Shown here piece by piece: positions 9,085 to 17,040 of a stretch of DNA of 64,000 bases. The notes under the pieces are model-generated. The model did not search any database and was not told the DNA's origin. It worked only from the letters and a program-made list of their open reading frames with translations. This stretch comes from an uncultured Flavobacteriaceae bacterium (GTDB taxonomy: Bacteria > Bacteroidota > Bacteroidia > Flavobacteriales > Flavobacteriaceae). The position numbers and the translations under genes are program-made. Positions within the stretch are counted from its first letter, which is position 1, and each line of letters opens with the position of its first letter. The stretch spans positions 1 through 64,000 of the forward strand of contig CANKYF010000003.1 in assembly GCA_947487895.1 (NCBI GenBank). The letters run 5' to 3'.

Positions 9085-10344
9085 TTATTCTTCTCTTAAA
9101 GCTTCTATTGGTTTTATTTTTACAGCACGTTTAGCAGGAATCATACCTATTAAAACACTTAACCCTATCATTAAAATAAAAGTGACAATTAGTTGGGTAA
9201 AGTTTATCATTGGGTTTTCAAAAGGCGCATCTCCTTTTCCTGCATACTCATAATCTATATAAAGTAAAACTCCAACTGATAATACAAAACCTAATAATCC
9301 TGCTACGGTAGTTAAAACTATAGATTCTAAAATTATTTGCCTTTTAATAATTTTAGGTGTAGCTCCCAAAGCCCTTCTTATGCCTATTTCTTTAGTACGT
9401 TCTTTTACAGTTATTAACAAAATATTACTCACTGAAATAATACCTGCCAACAACGTGAAAATTCCAACAAAAAATGAAAAACCTTGTAGTGTTATTGTAA
9501 AAACACTAATACCTGTAAATATTTGTGAAAAATCAAAAGATCCAATTGCCCTTGGGTCTTTAGGGTGAATTTTATACTTAGCCTTTAATAGTTTTTTTAT
9601 CTTATTTAATGCAGGAGCAACTTGTTTATCTGGCTTAACCGAAATTGCAAACCAACCAACCTCATTACCACTATTAAAGGCTTTCTGGAATGTAGAAAAA
9701 GGCACAAATACGGCATTTTCACCATCAAAATTAATATTCTTAGGTTTTTTATAAACTCCTATTACGGTAAAATAGACACCATTAATTTGAATATATTTAC
9801 CTATTGGATCTTCGTCTTTTTTAAATAAAAGTTTATAAGTATCTTGACCAATAACACATACTTTTTTAAATTCATCTAGATCGTTTTGATTCAAAAAACG
9901 CCCTTCAACAATTCGTTTTTTCGAAATTTGATCAATCTCAGGAAAGTCTCCATAAACACTAGACCCACTATTTTGTCCGTTTCTGAAAACTGTTGTGGTA
10001 GATCTAAAGTTACCTAATTGAATTCTAGGAGCTATAACATCAATTTCTTTAACTTCTCTTTTAATTAACTCTAAATCATCTAAAGAAAAATCTATATCTC
10101 GTCCTTTTTCAAACCCTTTATATGGCATAGAAGTACGCTGAGTCCAAACAAACATACTGTTAGTAGCTGTTCCGGCAAAGATTTTATCAAAGCCATTTTT
10201 CATACCCGTGGTTGCTCCTAATAGAAGTAATAAAATAATAATTGCAAATATAACCCCAAGTGTTGTAAGCAGTGTCCGTGTAATGTTTTTAGATAATGTA
10301 CTAAAAACTTCACTCCATAAATCTCTATCAAAAAGTCCTCCCAT
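9085..10344 (-). CDS. MacB-type ABC transporter permease (second copy)
   Basis: The 419-residue permease has an N-terminal membrane helix (about 20-45), a large periplasmic MacB-PCD domain (about 55-280) and three C-terminal helices of the FtsX-like domain. The conserved coupling region 'ERTKEIGIRRALGA' lies between the second and third helices. It has no ATPase domain. It lies 1 bp from a related permease gene and the two probably form a heterodimer sharing one ATPase. Such pumps act from the periplasmic face, extruding peptides, lipopeptides or drugs; the actual substrate is unknown. Confidence 0.92.
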   Translation of the reverse strand: MGGLFDRDLWSEVFSTLSKNITRTLLTTLGVIFAIIILLLLLGATTGMKNGFDKIFAGTATNSMFVWTQRTSMPYKGFEKGRDIDFSLDDLELIKREVKEIDVIAPRIQLGNFRSTTTVFRNGQNSGSSVYGDFPEIDQISKKRIVEGRFLNQNDLDEFKKVCVIGQDTYKLLFKKDEDPIGKYIQINGVYFTVIGVYKKPKNINFDGENAVFVPFSTFQKAFNSGNEVGWFAISVKPDKQVAPALNKIKKLLKAKYKIHPKDPRAIGSFDFSQIFTGISVFTITLQGFSFFVGIFTLLAGIISVSNILLITVKERTKEIGIRRALGATPKIIKRQIILESIVLTTVAGLLGFVLSVGVLLYIDYEYAGKGDAPFENPMINFTQLIVTFILMIGLSVLIGMIPAKRAVKIKPIEALREE

Positions 10345-10345
10345 A

Positions 10346-11575
10346 TTAATCTGCTCTTAGTGCAACAATAGGTTTAACATTTGCAGCTCTTAATGCTGGT
10401 ATTAACCCTGCAAAAACGCCTGCTATAATTAATATAACTGTGGCAATGATTACGGTAGTATTGTCTACCGAAGGTTTAGAAAAAGCTGGAAGATCTAGCA
10501 AAGGACTTACTATTGCCAAGAGTCCTGTTCCAAACAACAGTCCTCCAACACCAGAAACAGTTGTTATAAAAATAGATTCTAAAATTACCAAGCGCATAAC
10601 TTGAGATGGTCTTGCTCCTAAAGCTTTTCTAATTCCTATTTCTTTAGTTCTTTCTTTTATAATGAATACTAGAATATTACCAATACCTACAATTCCTGCT
10701 ACCAGAATTAAAAAACCAACGGCTACACTGATAACGGTTAGCATATTTGTAAACTCGGTGATGTTAGAAAACCCTTCTGCACTATTATTAAAATAAATAG
10801 CTCCTTGATCTTCTGGATGTATTATCATTCTTCTTTTTAAAACTTCTTCTAATACATCTGAAAAGTTAATAGCTTCAGCAAAATTAAATTTAGGATTGTA
10901 AGTGAGAACGATGTTGTTTACAACATCTGTATTCCCATAAATTCTTTGAAATGTAGTTATTGGAACATATACCTTATTCTCTTCTCGTTCATTACCCCCA
11001 TCTGAAAATTCCCCAATAACTTTATATGGAAAACCATTCATTATCACTGTCTTCCCTATTGGATCTTCATCTTTAAATAGTTCATCAACTACTTTTTTTC
11101 CTAAAACAACTACTTTATCCTTTTTCTCAATATCTCGATTTTCTAAAAAACGCCCTTTTTCTACAGTTGTTTTTTCTATGTATTGATAATCTGGATAAAC
11201 TGCTAAAATTGGAAAATTAGAAAACTCCTTTTTATATTTAACGGTTAAATTTCTACTAAAAACAGATGAAATATATTCAAAACTTCCTTCAAAACTTCCT
11301 TTTATATATTCAACATCTTTATTTTTGAGGGTAATTCTTCTACCCGCATCAAACCCTCCATAAGGCTTTTTAGTAACATTTGGCCATATATAAACTGTAT
11401 TGCTTGCATCATCTTCAAATTGTTTTGCAAACCCATTTTGAAGTCCTTTTATTGATCCTAATAGAAGTATTAATATGAATATACCCCACGCCACAGAAAA
11501 ACCTGTGAGAAAGGTTCGCATTTTATTTTTTTTAATGCTATTAAATACTTCACTCCAAAGATCTCTATCAAACAT
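10346..11575 (-). CDS. MacB-type ABC transporter permease (first copy)
   Basis: The 409-residue protein shares the layout of its downstream paralogue: 'MFDRDLWSEVF' start (compare 'LFDRDLWSEVF' in the paralogue), one helix, a periplasmic MacB-PCD domain and three FtsX-type helices with 'ERTKEIGIRKALGA'. The shared start and coupling motif indicate an old gene duplication. The start overlaps the ATPase gene by 8 bp, a sign of translational coupling. As a pair the two permeases would make the asymmetric membrane core of the exporter. Confidence 0.92.
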   Translation of the reverse strand: MFDRDLWSEVFNSIKKNKMRTFLTGFSVAWGIFILILLLGSIKGLQNGFAKQFEDDASNTVYIWPNVTKKPYGGFDAGRRITLKNKDVEYIKGSFEGSFEYISSVFSRNLTVKYKKEFSNFPILAVYPDYQYIEKTTVEKGRFLENRDIEKKDKVVVLGKKVVDELFKDEDPIGKTVIMNGFPYKVIGEFSDGGNEREENKVYVPITTFQRIYGNTDVVNNIVLTYNPKFNFAEAINFSDVLEEVLKRRMIIHPEDQGAIYFNNSAEGFSNITEFTNMLTVISVAVGFLILVAGIVGIGNILVFIIKERTKEIGIRKALGARPSQVMRLVILESIFITTVSGVGGLLFGTGLLAIVSPLLDLPAFSKPSVDNTTVIIATVILIIAGVFAGLIPALRAANVKPIVALRAD

Positions 11576-12269
11576 ATTGTGCCGCTCTTACTTGTGTTAC
11601 TTTTTTATCTTCCATTATAACACCATCACGTAATCTCACAATACGTTTACACATGTTTGCAATATCTTCTTCATGCGTTACCATTAAAATAGTTTTTCCT
11701 TCATCATTTAGTTGCTGTATGAACTCCATGATTTCATATGAAGTCTTGGTATCTAATGCTCCTGTGGGCTCATCGGCTAATAATAATTTTGGATTAGCAG
11801 CTAATGCTCTAGCTATTGCAACACGTTGTTTTTGACCTCCAGACAATTCTTTTGGTAAGTGATCTGACCAATTTGCCAACCCTACCTTCTCTAAATGAAA
11901 TAACGCAAGCTCTTGCCTCTCTTTACGTTTCATACCTTGATAATATAGAGGCAATGCAACATTCTCTATAGCATTTTTATAGCTAATAAGATTGAAAGAC
12001 TGGAAAATAAAACCTAAAAATTTATTTCTATATACAGCCGCTTTCTTTTCTGTTAAATTTTTAATTTGAAGTTCATCTAAGATATATTGTCCTGAATCTG
12101 CCTCATCTAACATACCTATAATGTTTAGCAATGTAGATTTTCCTGAACCAGAAGACCCCATAATTGCTACCATTTCTCCTTCTTTTACCGAAAGATCTAT
12201 CCCTTTTAAAACATGTAAACTTGAGTCTCCTATAGGATAGGATTTGTGAAGATTTTTAATTTCTAGCAT
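11568..12269 (-). CDS. ABC transporter ATP-binding protein (MacB/LolD-like)
   Basis: The 233-residue ATPase carries Walker A GSSGSGKST (38-46), Q-loop Q90, signature LSGGQ (142-146), Walker B LLLADEP (162-168) and the H-loop 'VTHEED'. The length and the 'EADSGQYILD' region place it with the LolD/MacB group. It is the promoter-proximal gene of the operon ATPase, permease, permease, adaptor, TolC, tsaB and energises the MacAB-like export machine. Confidence 0.95.
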   Translation of the reverse strand: MLEIKNLHKSYPIGDSSLHVLKGIDLSVKEGEMVAIMGSSGSGKSTLLNIIGMLDEADSGQYILDELQIKNLTEKKAAVYRNKFLGFIFQSFNLISYKNAIENVALPLYYQGMKRKERQELALFHLEKVGLANWSDHLPKELSGGQKQRVAIARALAANPKLLLADEPTGALDTKTSYEIMEFIQQLNDEGKTILMVTHEEDIANMCKRIVRLRDGVIMEDKKVTQVRAAQYV

Positions 12270-12355
12270 TTCTGATTGATCTTTTAAGTAATCTACTTTT
12301 TTGTAAGACTACAAATGCAAAGAAATGTTACATAAACCGTGCTAAAAACTTTTTA

Positions 12356-12583
12356 TTATTTTTTTAACGTTCTGTATTTCTTGTAGATATAGAATATAAT
12401 TCCTCCAACAAGTAAGTAAGGAATAGCCATTAAATATACAATCCCATCATTTATTCCTTCAGCTGTAGTTTTAGTCTCTTCACTTTCTAAAACAGCTCTA
12501 CACATAGCGCATTGGGAGTTGCTCTTTAGACTCAAAAGAGAAAAGAAAAAAGAAAAAAGAATTAAAATTATTTTTCGTTTCAT
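12356..12583 (-). CDS. Small CxxC membrane protein of the oxidase-assembly cluster
   Basis: The 75-residue protein has a signal-like hydrophobic N-terminus, an exported CAMC motif (residues 25-28) and a C-terminal membrane helix (about 50-67) with a basic tail. I do not know an assigned family function. Its position after the SCO and DUF420 genes suggests a role with copper or thiol chemistry during oxidase assembly, which is inference from context only. A dispersed repeat separates it from the DUF420 gene. Confidence 0.7.
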   Translation of the reverse strand: MKRKIILILFSFFFSLLSLKSNSQCAMCRAVLESEETKTTAEGINDGIVYLMAIPYLLVGGIIFYIYKKYRTLKK

Positions 12584-12588
12584 TACAC

Positions 12589-12616
12589 AGATTCTTACGC
12601 TACGCTCAGAATGACG
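12589..12616. repeat. Dispersed palindromic repeat (class A-like)
   Basis: ATTCT-TACGCTACGCTC-AGAAT followed by GACG resembles the dispersed intergenic palindromes common in Flavobacteriia ('..TACGCTCAGAATGAC..'). It fills the gap between the CxxC protein gene and the DUF420 gene. Confidence 0.6.
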
Positions 12617-12623
12617 TTTAAAT

Positions 12624-13145
12624 TTAGTAAAATGGTGAAATCATAAAATACACTATAACACCAGTTACAGCAACATATAGCCATAACGGAAATGTAATTT
12701 TAGCTATTTTTTTATGCTTTTCAATATTATTAGTAATACCTCTAACATAAGTAATTAATACAAACGGAATGACTGCTACAGATAATACTATGTGACTTAT
12801 TAAAATGAATAAGTATAAACCTCTATAACCACCTTTATAAACTGTAGAATCACTAGTCATATGATGTAAAATATACATCACTAAAAATAGCACCGATAAA
12901 AGGATAGCAAACTTTATTAATTTTTCATGAGCTATTCTATTTCCTTGTTTAATATTGAATACTGCTAATATTAAAACAACTGCTGTTAAGGCATTGATCC
13001 CCGCGTAAATAGGAGGTAAAAAAACTGGGAGTTCTATATCTATTTTTATTTTGAAAAGTGCCGCTACTGCTACAGGAATTACAATAGATAAAATTACTAT
13101 TAACTTATTATATTTTTTATGATTTGAAACTTCTTGATTGTCCAT
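12624..13145 (-). CDS. DUF420 family membrane protein
   Basis: The 173-residue protein has about five membrane helices. Histidines fall at helix ends ('YILHHMTSDSTVY', 'LILISHIVLSVAVIPFV'), as is typical of DUF420. In Firmicutes, DUF420 proteins (CtaM/YozB) have been linked to assembly of haem-copper oxidases. The position between SCO and a CxxC protein and near ctaB and the subunit III genes supports the same role here. The exact step is not established from sequence. Confidence 0.88.
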   Translation of the reverse strand: MDNQEVSNHKKYNKLIVILSIVIPVAVAALFKIKIDIELPVFLPPIYAGINALTAVVLILAVFNIKQGNRIAHEKLIKFAILLSVLFLVMYILHHMTSDSTVYKGGYRGLYLFILISHIVLSVAVIPFVLITYVRGITNNIEKHKKIAKITFPLWLYVAVTGVIVYFMISPFY

Positions 13146-13208
13146 ATTATTAGATTCTTTGCTTACTTAGACTACGTTCAGTGTGACACTCAGCACGAGT
13201 CTCTCTGA
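13146..13208. repeat. Dispersed palindromic repeat (class A)
   Basis: The SCO-DUF420 gap contains GACTACGTTCAGTGTGACACT (13170-13190), a variant of the dispersed 'CTTCGAC..GCTCAGTGTGACA' element. It is flanked by 'GATTCTTTG' and 'GTCTCTCTGAAT', which look like degenerate outer arms. Confidence 0.6.
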
Positions 13209-13217
13209 ATAGCAATT

Positions 13218-13964
13218 CTATACTTTTAATAGTTTTCTAATATCTTCTTTTAGTAGGCTTATTTGTTCTTTTTGACCTTCATCATTTATTTGCTCTTCTT
13301 CTGAAGTAATACCTTCATAATAAATTAAAGGGTTACCAGATGCATCTTTTCTTGAGCGTATAAATCCGTTTTTATCTATTAAAGCAAAGTTTCCTGAATG
13401 TTCAAAACCACCTTCTACATCTTTATTTTCTGCTGCAATAATATAAAAGCCTTTATTAGCTAAATTGTAAATAGCTTCTTTGTCACCAGTCATTAAATGC
13501 CAATTAGGATTTGTTATCTCATAGGCTTTTGCGTATTCTTTTAATATTTCTGAAGTATCATACTCTGGATTAATAGTGAAAGACGCCACCCCAAAGTTTT
13601 CAAAGTCTTTAAATTCGTTTTGAATTTTAACCAAGTTTTGATTCATTCTAGGGCAAATAGTGGGACATGTAGTAAAGAAAAATTCAACAACATATACTTT
13701 TCCTAAATAGTCTTTATCTGTAATGGTTTTTCCATCTTGATTAATAAAACTAAACTCTGGCACACGTTTGTTTCCTTCTACCCCAGGAATGAACACTAAA
13801 TCTGAAACTTTCTTTTTATTATCGTCTGCATAATCACTGCGACTTTCTTGCCTTGTAATATCTCCTTCTTTAATTCTATCTACAATTCTTGGTACGAATA
13901 TAATCCCAAAAACTAAAATGATAAAAGCAATTCCTATGTATGAGTAGTTGTTCTTTTTGCTCAT
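13218..13964 (-). CDS. SCO1/SenC family copper chaperone
   Basis: I place the start at 13964 (MSKKNNYSYIGIAF), because the track ORF upstream runs through a dispersed repeat. The 248-residue protein has one membrane anchor (about 8-26), then a thioredoxin-fold periplasmic domain. The copper-binding pair is C100 and C104 (CPTIC) and the distal histidine lies in 'GFEHSGNFALID'. SCO proteins deliver copper to, or reduce, the CuA site of oxidase subunit II (ctaC, about 40 kb away). A second, cysteine-less SCO-like gene lies directly upstream. Confidence 0.93.
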   Translation of the reverse strand: MSKKNNYSYIGIAFIILVFGIIFVPRIVDRIKEGDITRQESRSDYADDNKKKVSDLVFIPGVEGNKRVPEFSFINQDGKTITDKDYLGKVYVVEFFFTTCPTICPRMNQNLVKIQNEFKDFENFGVASFTINPEYDTSEILKEYAKAYEITNPNWHLMTGDKEAIYNLANKGFYIIAAENKDVEGGFEHSGNFALIDKNGFIRSRKDASGNPLIYYEGITSEEEQINDEGQKEQISLLKEDIRKLLKV

Positions 13965-13980
13965 TGTATCTATTATTGGT

Positions 13981-14044
13981 TCTCGATACCTGCCTGACGG
14001 CAGGCTGGCAATTCCGATTACAATCGGAATCACTCGAACTGACG
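13981..14044. repeat. Composite of nested inverted repeats
   Basis: Two palindromes are nested inside a larger element: CCTGCCTGACGGCAGG (13989-14004) and ATTCCGATTACAATCGGAAT (14011-14030), flanked by 'CTCGATAC' and 'CACTCGAACTGACG'. All are types seen as dispersed repeats in Flavobacteriia. It occupies the spacer between two SCO-type genes and produces the spurious N-terminal extension of the SCO ORF. Confidence 0.75.
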
Positions 14045-14045
14045 T

Positions 14046-14762
14046 TTATTCTTCTACAGCTTTTAAATCGTTGGCGCGTCTTACAGTTGAATTGAATTCC
14101 CCTTTTCGTTTCTGCCTATACTCAGTAAACAAAATACGCATGTCTTCACTCATTTTATTTTTTATGGTAGCTACTTCTATACAGTTATAGCTATTTAAAC
14201 CGTAAAGAGGTTTCTTCTTTTCTTTCTCATTATCTTCTCTATCATCTATTCTACCTCGTTGATTCAATTCCTTATCTATGATAAAAACTTCATCTACAGC
14301 TAAGTTAATATCTAATGCTATATTCGTTTTAACTGTTTTATATAGTTTTCTTATTTTCTCTGGTTCTCCAAAAACAAAATGCCAAAACTTTAGGTTTTCA
14401 TATTGACTTATCTCTCGTTTTAACTGTTTTACAGTTTCTTCTGTTCCTTTTGGAGCAACAATAACTATCTGAAATTTTTTAAACCCTTTAAACTTATCAT
14501 AAACCAACTCTTTTAGATTTGAAGCTGCTGTAGATTTAAGCATTGGTTTTTCTCCTAAAAAACCTAAAACGGTAATATGATCTTTTAGAACAACCTTTTC
14601 ATTATCTAACGAATTAAAATCGTTTAACTCTATAATATCTTCATTAACTATATCTAAGGGATTATAGTTATGAGTAGCAGGATATAAGAATAATAAAAAC
14701 GTTACTGGAAGAAAGAATAAAACCACCAAAACCGTATACCTACCAACTTTCTTTAAATTCAT
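14046..14762 (-). CDS. SCO-like membrane-anchored protein lacking the copper-binding cysteines
   Basis: The 238-residue protein has an N-terminal membrane anchor (about 9-27) and a periplasmic domain. The pattern 'HITVLGFLGEKP' (strand), then a helix, 'FQIVIVAPKGTEETVKQL', 'LKFWHFVFGEPEKIRKLY', 'VDEVFIIDKELNQRGRID' follows the order of SCO/thioredoxin-fold proteins, but no CxxxC is present; the only cysteine is in 'NSYNCIEVA'. I infer a degenerate SCO paralogue that may assist oxidase assembly without binding copper. It lies between the subunit IV gene (after a terminator) and the true SCO gene. The fold assignment is by eye and needs a profile search. Confidence 0.55.
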   Translation of the reverse strand: MNLKKVGRYTVLVVLFFLPVTFLLFLYPATHNYNPLDIVNEDIIELNDFNSLDNEKVVLKDHITVLGFLGEKPMLKSTAASNLKELVYDKFKGFKKFQIVIVAPKGTEETVKQLKREISQYENLKFWHFVFGEPEKIRKLYKTVKTNIALDINLAVDEVFIIDKELNQRGRIDDREDNEKEKKKPLYGLNSYNCIEVATIKNKMSEDMRILFTEYRQKRKGEFNSTVRRANDLKAVEE

Positions 14763-14808
14763 TTTAGTTTATTCTTTTTGAGTTACAAATAAAACTATGC
14801 AAAAATAA

Positions 14809-14835
14809 AAAAGGTGGTTCTTAAAACCACCTTTT
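14809..14835 (-). terminator. Terminator after oxidase subunit IV gene
   Basis: An 11-bp stem AAAAGGTGGTT / AACCACCTTTT with a 5-nt loop. Read on the minus strand it is followed by a T-rich run (TTTTTTATTTTTG). It lies downstream of the subunit IV gene and upstream of the SCO-like gene. Confidence 0.85.
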
Positions 14836-14857
14836 AATTTATATTTTAACATTTACA

Positions 14858-14883
14858 CTTCGACAAGCTCAGTGTGACACTCA
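14858..14883. repeat. Dispersed palindromic repeat (class A, best copy)
   Basis: CTTCGACAAGCTCAGTGTGACACTCA is the clearest copy in the window of the dispersed element. It lies between the subunit IV stop codon and the terminator, so it would be transcribed in the 3' region of the oxidase operon. Confidence 0.7.
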
Positions 14884-14899
14884 TTGGTAATAAATGTCT

Positions 14900-15280
14900 T
14901 TAAAAATCTCTTTTGATAAATCCGTCTTTATAAACATTAAAAACGTAACCACCTTCTTGTAATAATATAAAAACTAAGTAAAGAATTAAGAAAATTGTAG
15001 TCCATACTACAGCACGTCTTAAACCTTTAGTTTCGTCACGCATATGCATGAAATCCCAAGTAATATAATATGCTTTTACAATAGTAAGAATAATGAATAT
15101 CCAGTTTAAACCTTTCATACCCAAAACATGTTTCATTAGGCTTTCTGGCTTATATATACCTAGAACAACTTCTACAGCTGTTACTATACTTAAGAATATT
15201 AAAACACCCCAAATTTTTTGAGTGTTGCTCTTAAATTTTAATAGACCTCTAAATATTTCTAATTTATGTTCGTGCGCCAT
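14900..15280 (-). CDS. Cytochrome c oxidase subunit IV-type protein
   Basis: This 126-residue protein has three membrane helices (about 23-43, 56-73, 89-110) and the family-like stretch 'TIVKAYYITWDFMHMRDETKG'. It belongs to the prokaryotic cytochrome c oxidase subunit IV (COX4_pro/CyoD-like) group and would be an accessory subunit of the aa3 oxidase whose catalytic genes are at 51.7-54.6 kb. It is the last gene before the terminator at 14.8 kb and follows the long subunit III gene by 25 bp. Confidence 0.87.
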   Translation of the reverse strand: MAHEHKLEIFRGLLKFKSNTQKIWGVLIFLSIVTAVEVVLGIYKPESLMKHVLGMKGLNWIFIILTIVKAYYITWDFMHMRDETKGLRRAVVWTTIFLILYLVFILLQEGGYVFNVYKDGFIKRDF

Positions 15281-15305
15281 CTCTTAAATATAAAATCTTT
15301 AATAA

Positions 15306-16310
15306 TTAAACTAGGTAGAAGAATGTAAATACAAATACCCAAACTAAATCTACAAAGTGCCAGTATAAACCAACTTTCTCAACCATTTCATAACTCTTAC
15401 GTCTTTCGTAAGTTCCTAATATTACATTAAAGAAAATAATGATATTAATTACTACCCCAGAGAAAACGTGGAAACCGTGAAACCCCGTAATGAAGAAAAA
15501 GAAATCTGCAAATAAAGGCGATCCATATTCATTTACATGAAGGTTAGCCCCTTCAACTGCTAATTTTCCGTATTCTTTTATTTGTCTTAATGACTCTTCT
15601 CTAGATAATACTGTTTTGTGTCCTTCATCATTAATTATTTGAGTTCTCACTAAAACATTTTCATGAGTTTCTAAACCATGAACTACTTCTTCCATAGTGT
15701 AAGGAGGCAAAGTTCCTTCAGAAACAAACCATAACCCATTTTTACGTTCCTGCTGCGTTCTATCTGCATGAGGATCTGAAACTACAAAATCTCTTAAGGC
15801 TACTCTTTCAAATTCCTTTTCACCGTCAACATCTACATAATGACCAAATTGTAATATGTTACCACCTTTGGTTTGTACAGCACCAAAATCTCCTTTTATA
15901 AATGTTCCCCATTCCCAAGCTTGAGAACCAACAAATATTAAGCCTCCAATAATGGTTAAGAACATGTATATTGTTACTTTGGCTTTGTTCATGTGGTGAC
16001 CTGCATCTACGGCTAATACCATAGTTACAGAAGACATGATAAGTATAAACGTCATAAACGCTACATATATCATTGGTAGCTCCTGTCCATGCAAAAATGG
16101 TACGTGTGTAAATACCTCATCTGCTATTGGCCATGAATCGATGAATTTAAATCTTGAAAAACCATAGGCTGCTAAAAAGCCTGAAAATGTTAATGCATCT
16201 GAAACGATGAAAAACCACATCATCATTTTACCATAACTTGCTTTTAACGGTTGGTTTCCACCTCCCCAAGTTTTTCCTTCTGCCTCAGCATTCACTACTG
16301 TAGTACTCAT
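15306..16310 (-). CDS. Cytochrome c oxidase subunit III with large soluble insertion
   Basis: The 334-residue protein has subunit III motifs at both ends: 'KASYGKMMMWFFIVSDALTFSGFLAAY' region, 'SQAWEWGTFIKGDFG' and 'FFFITGFHGFHVFSG', 'GLYWHFVDLVWVFVFTFFYLV'. Between helices, about residues 138-262 form a hydrophilic insertion of over 100 residues not found in textbook subunit III, which continues from the EW motif to the FHG motif in about 20. Known F. johnsoniae data describe an aa3 oxidase modified for docking to alternative complex III; the insertion could serve such contact, which is inference. A second, short subunit III gene lies upstream. Confidence 0.88.
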   Translation of the reverse strand: MSTTVVNAEAEGKTWGGGNQPLKASYGKMMMWFFIVSDALTFSGFLAAYGFSRFKFIDSWPIADEVFTHVPFLHGQELPMIYVAFMTFILIMSSVTMVLAVDAGHHMNKAKVTIYMFLTIIGGLIFVGSQAWEWGTFIKGDFGAVQTKGGNILQFGHYVDVDGEKEFERVALRDFVVSDPHADRTQQERKNGLWFVSEGTLPPYTMEEVVHGLETHENVLVRTQIINDEGHKTVLSREESLRQIKEYGKLAVEGANLHVNEYGSPLFADFFFFITGFHGFHVFSGVVINIIIFFNVILGTYERRKSYEMVEKVGLYWHFVDLVWVFVFTFFYLV

Positions 16311-16338
16311 ATATAATGGTTGTTATTTAAAAGTTGCA

Positions 16339-16346
16339 CAAAAATA
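16339..16346 (-). promoter_or_regulatory. Putative promoter of the long subunit III gene
   Basis: On the minus strand TATTTTTG fits the -7 consensus TAnnTTTG. A TTCG resembling the -33 TTTG lies about 18-19 nt further upstream. The leader to the ATG at 16310 would be about 20 nt. The 146-bp gap to the preceding gene is consistent with an independent promoter. Confidence 0.45.
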
Positions 16347-16456
16347 ATCATTTTATTCATCTAACGAAATATAAGCTGTAAATTTTAAACGATGTTAAGT
16401 ATCTGCTTCAGAAACATTAAAATCTCATTATTTATTTTAAACAAGCCATCTATTTT

Positions 16457-17038
16457 TTACCCTACTATGTACAAGAATAAAAGCAAGTAAACCCAAAGTA
16501 TATCAATGAAATGCCAGAATGTAGCGGCTAATTCAAAACCTAACATGTTTTCTGCATTATACTTTTGTTTAAAATGGTTATAAATTACGACCAACAAACT
16601 AATTAAACCCGCCACAACATGCAAAATATGAACCACAGCTATTAAATAAATATAAGACATGGTTACATTACTACTTGGTCCTGTAAAATGATAGCCTAAA
16701 TTTATAATTTCCTGAAAACCTCTAATTTGAAAAGCTATAAAGGTAATTCCTAAAACTAAAGTAGCTAATAGCATTATGGTTGTCCCTTGTTTATTGCCTT
16801 GTTTTAAAGCTTTTTTAGCTAGTATAAACGTTATACTACTTAGTACTATGATTACAGTACTTATTATAAATGCATTAGGTATTTGAAAGTCTTTTAACCA
16901 GTCTGGTCTGGAGCTACTTACAATAAAAGCACTAGTCCATCCCATAAAAGACATTATTAATGAAATGATACCAAACCAAAGCATCATTTTTTTTGCTCTT
17001 GCATTTTTTTCTTGTGGTGTTCCTTGAGTTAAATCCAT
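16457..17038 (-). CDS. Short cytochrome c oxidase subunit III family protein
   Basis: The 193-residue protein has five membrane helices and subunit III motifs 'KKMMLWFGIISLIMSFMGW', 'YIYLIAVVHILHVVAGL' and 'ELAATFWHFIDILWVYLLLFLYIVG'. It lacks the two N-terminal helices of classical seven-helix subunit III and is CyoC-like. It is 2 bp downstream of ctaB and probably co-transcribed. Flavobacterial oxidase clusters often carry two subunit III genes, and this one likely joins the same aa3 complex as the longer paralogue. Confidence 0.88.
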   Translation of the reverse strand: MDLTQGTPQEKNARAKKMMLWFGIISLIMSFMGWTSAFIVSSSRPDWLKDFQIPNAFIISTVIIVLSSITFILAKKALKQGNKQGTTIMLLATLVLGITFIAFQIRGFQEIINLGYHFTGPSSNVTMSYIYLIAVVHILHVVAGLISLLVVIYNHFKQKYNAENMLGFELAATFWHFIDILWVYLLLFLYIVG

Positions 17039-17040
17039 AG

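Noticed and set aside
13965-14033. N-terminal extension of the SCO ORF
   Set aside because: It is encoded by a dispersed palindromic repeat and precedes a normal start at 13964.
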